This document shows positions 63,307 to 64,000 of a stretch of 64,000 bases of DNA, one piece after another. Position numbers and translations under genes: made by a program. The notes under the pieces are model-generated. The model was not told the origin of the DNA. It saw only the letters and a list, made by a program, of their open reading frames with translations, and did no database searches. The number at the start of each line of letters is the position of its first letter. Position 1 is the first letter of the stretch. This stretch comes from Nitzschia sp. DOCU1 (taxonomy: Eukaryota; Bacillariophyta; Bacillariophyceae; Bacillariales; Bacillariaceae): the NCBI GenBank assembly GCA_951394045.1, contig OX595986.1:3625534-3689533 (forward strand), in the 5' to 3' direction.

Positions 63307-64000
63307 ATGGCAGAAGGGGCAACGGCGTCATCTGGGGGCATGAATCCTTTGCTCGTTGGATCGTATGCGCTCATTGTCCTAGTTTGGGGCGCGTCTCAGG
63401 TTGTTCTTATTCCATATGTCGTTCACCTGCTCGTGCTGGTGACGGCAATTCTCTACGCAGCTTGCCATCGGTCTCTAGCCTTGCTAGAAGAACCCATCAA
63501 AGAAGGAGAAGAGGGTTACGATCCTGATGCACCTGGCCGTGATACTCTCAAGAAGGAAGATGCTTACCAATTTCCGATTATGGGATCGTTGTCGCTCTTT
63601 TCGCTCTATTTGGCATTTAAATATCTGGGGCAGGATCTTGTGAATTTGCTCATTGGGGCATACTTTGGAGCTGTCGGCTGTGGTGCTTTGACAATGACGC
63701 TGTCTCCACTGTTGTCCTCAATGGCGCCGTCGTCAATGTCCAAGCCATCGTTGGGATGGAAAAAGTCGATCAAGCATCCAATTCCAGAGTCGGTATTGGA
63801 GAATCCTTTGGATATTAGTTTGATGTTTTCTCTGACAGATTTGGGTTCCTTTGTGCTGGCCGCTGGCATTGTTTACCTATATTTCTTCCAGGGACGGTAC
63901 TGGACACTCAACAATGTTCTCGGCATTTGTTTCTGCATTCAAGGAATTGAACGATTCTCACTTGGAACCTACAAGATTGGTGCCATCTTGCTAGTGGGCT
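63307..64000 (+). CDS. signal peptide peptidase (SPP/HM13 family), 5' part only
   Basis: Opens at ATG 63307 and stays open to the window end, about 231 residues so far; the gene is truncated by the window, not by damage. SPP is an aspartyl intramembrane protease of the ER (GxGD type) that cuts leftover signal peptides. The N-terminal hydrophobic segments are followed by FPIMGSLSLFSLYLAFKYLGQDLVNLLI, the family's conserved first block, and later NNVLGICFCIQGIERFSLGTYKIGAILLVG, which leads straight to the catalytic Y-D segment, outside the window. The acidic loop (EEPIKEGEEGYDPDAPG) matches the position of the family's variable loop. The catalytic Asp pair and PAL motif are not visible here. 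Confidence 0.88.
   Translation, partial: MAEGATASSGGMNPLLVGSYALIVLVWGASQVVLIPYVVHLLVLVTAILYAACHRSLALLEEPIKEGEEGYDPDAPGRDTLKKEDAYQFPIMGSLSLFSLYLAFKYLGQDLVNLLIGAYFGAVGCGALTMTLSPLLSSMAPSSMSKPSLGWKKSIKHPIPESVLENPLDISLMFSLTDLGSFVLAAGIVYLYFFQGRYWTLNNVLGICFCIQGIERFSLGTYKIGAILLVG

Noticed and set aside
1..64000. tRNA, rRNA, CRISPR and transposon search by eye
   Set aside because: No B-box-like tRNA sequence with a foldable arm, no repeat-spacer array, no transposase or reverse-transcriptase motif was found. The zinc knuckles at 3998-4093 are part of the methyltransferase, not of a retroelement.

Overview
This window is nuclear DNA of a photosynthetic stramenopile, almost certainly a diatom. Phaeodactylum tricornutum is the best guess, but that is inferred from gene content and not checked by search. 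The evidence is: short GT-AG introns (mostly 67-99 bp) whose removal restores family motifs in frame; proteins with a signal peptide followed by a plastid 'A-F' type cleavage motif; a tandem pair of FEA1/ISIP2-type (phytotransferrin family) iron-uptake proteins; a type III metacaspase with the p10-like part in front of p20; and HSF, CAF-1, Ubinuclein/HPC2, p62-like and SPP genes. I see no CRISPR array, rRNA, convincing tRNA, or intact transposon.

Layout. 0.7-9.2 kb: a plastid-type HAD 5'-nucleotidase (+), a zinc-knuckle/C5-DNA-methyltransferase fusion (-), copy 1 of a large unrecognised protein (-), and a methyltransferase-like protein (-). 9.7-18.1 kb: an ABC1/UbiB kinase, three Popeye-like cNMP-binding-fold membrane proteins (one -, two +), and a probable thylakoid-lumen DUF1499 protein. 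18.7-25.4 kb: a p62/NBR1-type autophagy receptor, copy 2 of the large unrecognised protein in inverted orientation with a different, repetitive linker, and a decayed fragment of the methyltransferase-like gene. 25.7-39.2 kb: a TPR protein, two TMEM144-like transporters in opposite orientation flanking a SKI8/WDR61 WD40 protein and a Ubinuclein/HPC2 HIR-complex protein, a minimal HSF factor, and an ankyrin/ILK-type kinase. 40.0-46.4 kb: the FEA1/ISIP2-like pair and an orphan protein. 47.0-56 kb: metacaspase, WW protein, a small membrane protein, SCO1, an SLC35-type transporter, and an alpha/beta-hydrolase-like protein. 55.9-64 kb: a plastid-type K+ channel with a C-terminal zinc ribbon, the CAF-1 large subunit, a Reb1/TTF1-like Myb protein, and the 5' part of signal peptide peptidase, cut by the window end.

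The genes are mostly unrelated single units, as expected in a compact diatom genome. Several convergent neighbours are only 46-60 bp apart between stop codons. Functional themes are chromatin assembly (CAF-1, HPC2, DNA methylation), plastid function (5'-nucleotidase, DUF1499, K+ channel), iron uptake (FEA1 pair) and proteolysis/autophagy (metacaspase, p62, SPP). Local duplication is the main evolutionary signal: the large-protein pair, the Popeye triplet, the TMEM144 pair and the FEA1 pair. Two short palindromes, CTAGCTAG and TACCGGTA, recur only in the intergenic DNA. Exon structures were read by eye from splice signals and reading frame; transcript data were not available.
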